This document shows, one piece after another, positions 61,924 to 64,000 of a stretch of DNA of 64,000 nucleotides (within the stretch, counting starts at the first letter, position 1; the number at the start of each line of letters is the position of its first letter). The notes under the pieces were generated by a model. That model worked only from the letters and a program-made list of their open reading frames with translations. It searched no databases and had not been told where the DNA came from. The position numbers were made by a program, and so were the translations under genes. Location of the stretch: the NCBI RefSeq assembly GCF_000745175.1, contig NZ_JQNI01000002.1, positions 404,501-468,500 of the forward strand, read 5' to 3'. Source of the DNA: Deinococcus sp. YIM 77859. Lineage in GTDB: Bacteria > Deinococcota > Deinococci > Deinococcales > Deinococcaceae.

Positions 61924-64000
<2,077 letters not shown>

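Overview
The window is a G+C-rich bacterial chromosome segment, almost certainly Deinococcus or a close relative. The evidence is a bacteriophytochrome with its chromophore cysteine at residue 24 and phospho-acceptor histidine at residue 532 (the positions known from Deinococcus radiodurans BphP), a CsoR with the C-H-H metal fingerprint reported for Thermus, and a recurring promoter style in which a TANNNT -10 box sits 6-7 bases before the start codon (leaderless transcripts). No identification below comes from a database search.

Layout. 1-9005: an SDR dehydrogenase, a frameshifted MalT/BTAD-type regulator, a secreted repeat protein, a two-subunit chromate transporter and a three-gene ABC exporter. 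9006-20240: a complete type III-B (Cmr) CRISPR system on the minus strand. It runs cmr1-cmr2-cmr3-cmr4-cmr5-cmr6, then csx1 (CARF-HEPN), then a CARF-RelE fusion, a leader, and an array of 36 identical repeats with 35 spacers. 20343-34019: housekeeping and accessory genes, including an old-yellow-enzyme reductase, ABC ATPase, CRP-family regulator, rRNA methyltransferase, protein kinase, holA, CBS-ACT protein, paired OmpH chaperones, outer-membrane barrel, ETF, a phospholipase A2-like lipoprotein, a Fe/Zn-cluster protein and an HD-domain protein. 34040-34437: a decayed IS200/IS605 element. 34468-45419: upp, wecA-like and wecB genes, a lipid kinase, a delta-60 repeat lipoprotein and a large P-loop/TPR protein. 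45439-48702: the bphO-bphP-response regulator operon. 48913-50541: an overlapping four-gene cluster with a DJ-1-like and an RNHCP protein. 50598-53967: amino-acid binding protein, small membrane protein, MBL hydrolase, purD and tRNA-Leu(CAA). 54029-57260: divergent copA / copZ-csoR copper locus. 57382-64000: secG and a peptide ABC transporter, whose last gene runs off the window.

How the main system would work. The Cmr complex (Cmr1-6), guided by crRNA with an ATTGAAAC 5' tag, would bind target RNA. Cmr2/Cas10 is short, lacks an HD nuclease domain and cysteine zinc ligands, but keeps GGDD, so its expected output is cyclic oligoadenylate rather than DNA cutting. Two different CARF effectors lie in the same operon: a HEPN RNase (Csx1) and a RelE-type mRNA interferase. 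Defence would therefore act at RNA and translation level. Every junction in the eight-gene operon is a 4-base start/stop overlap. cas6, cas1 and cas2 are absent from the window and would have to act in trans.

Other points: an apparent G-tract frameshift in the first regulator, duplicated spacers, one spacer that begins with a near copy of the repeat, a leader with a duplicated and inverted 12-base motif, and many genes too short or too overlapped to be found by length alone (57-aa membrane protein, copZ, secG).
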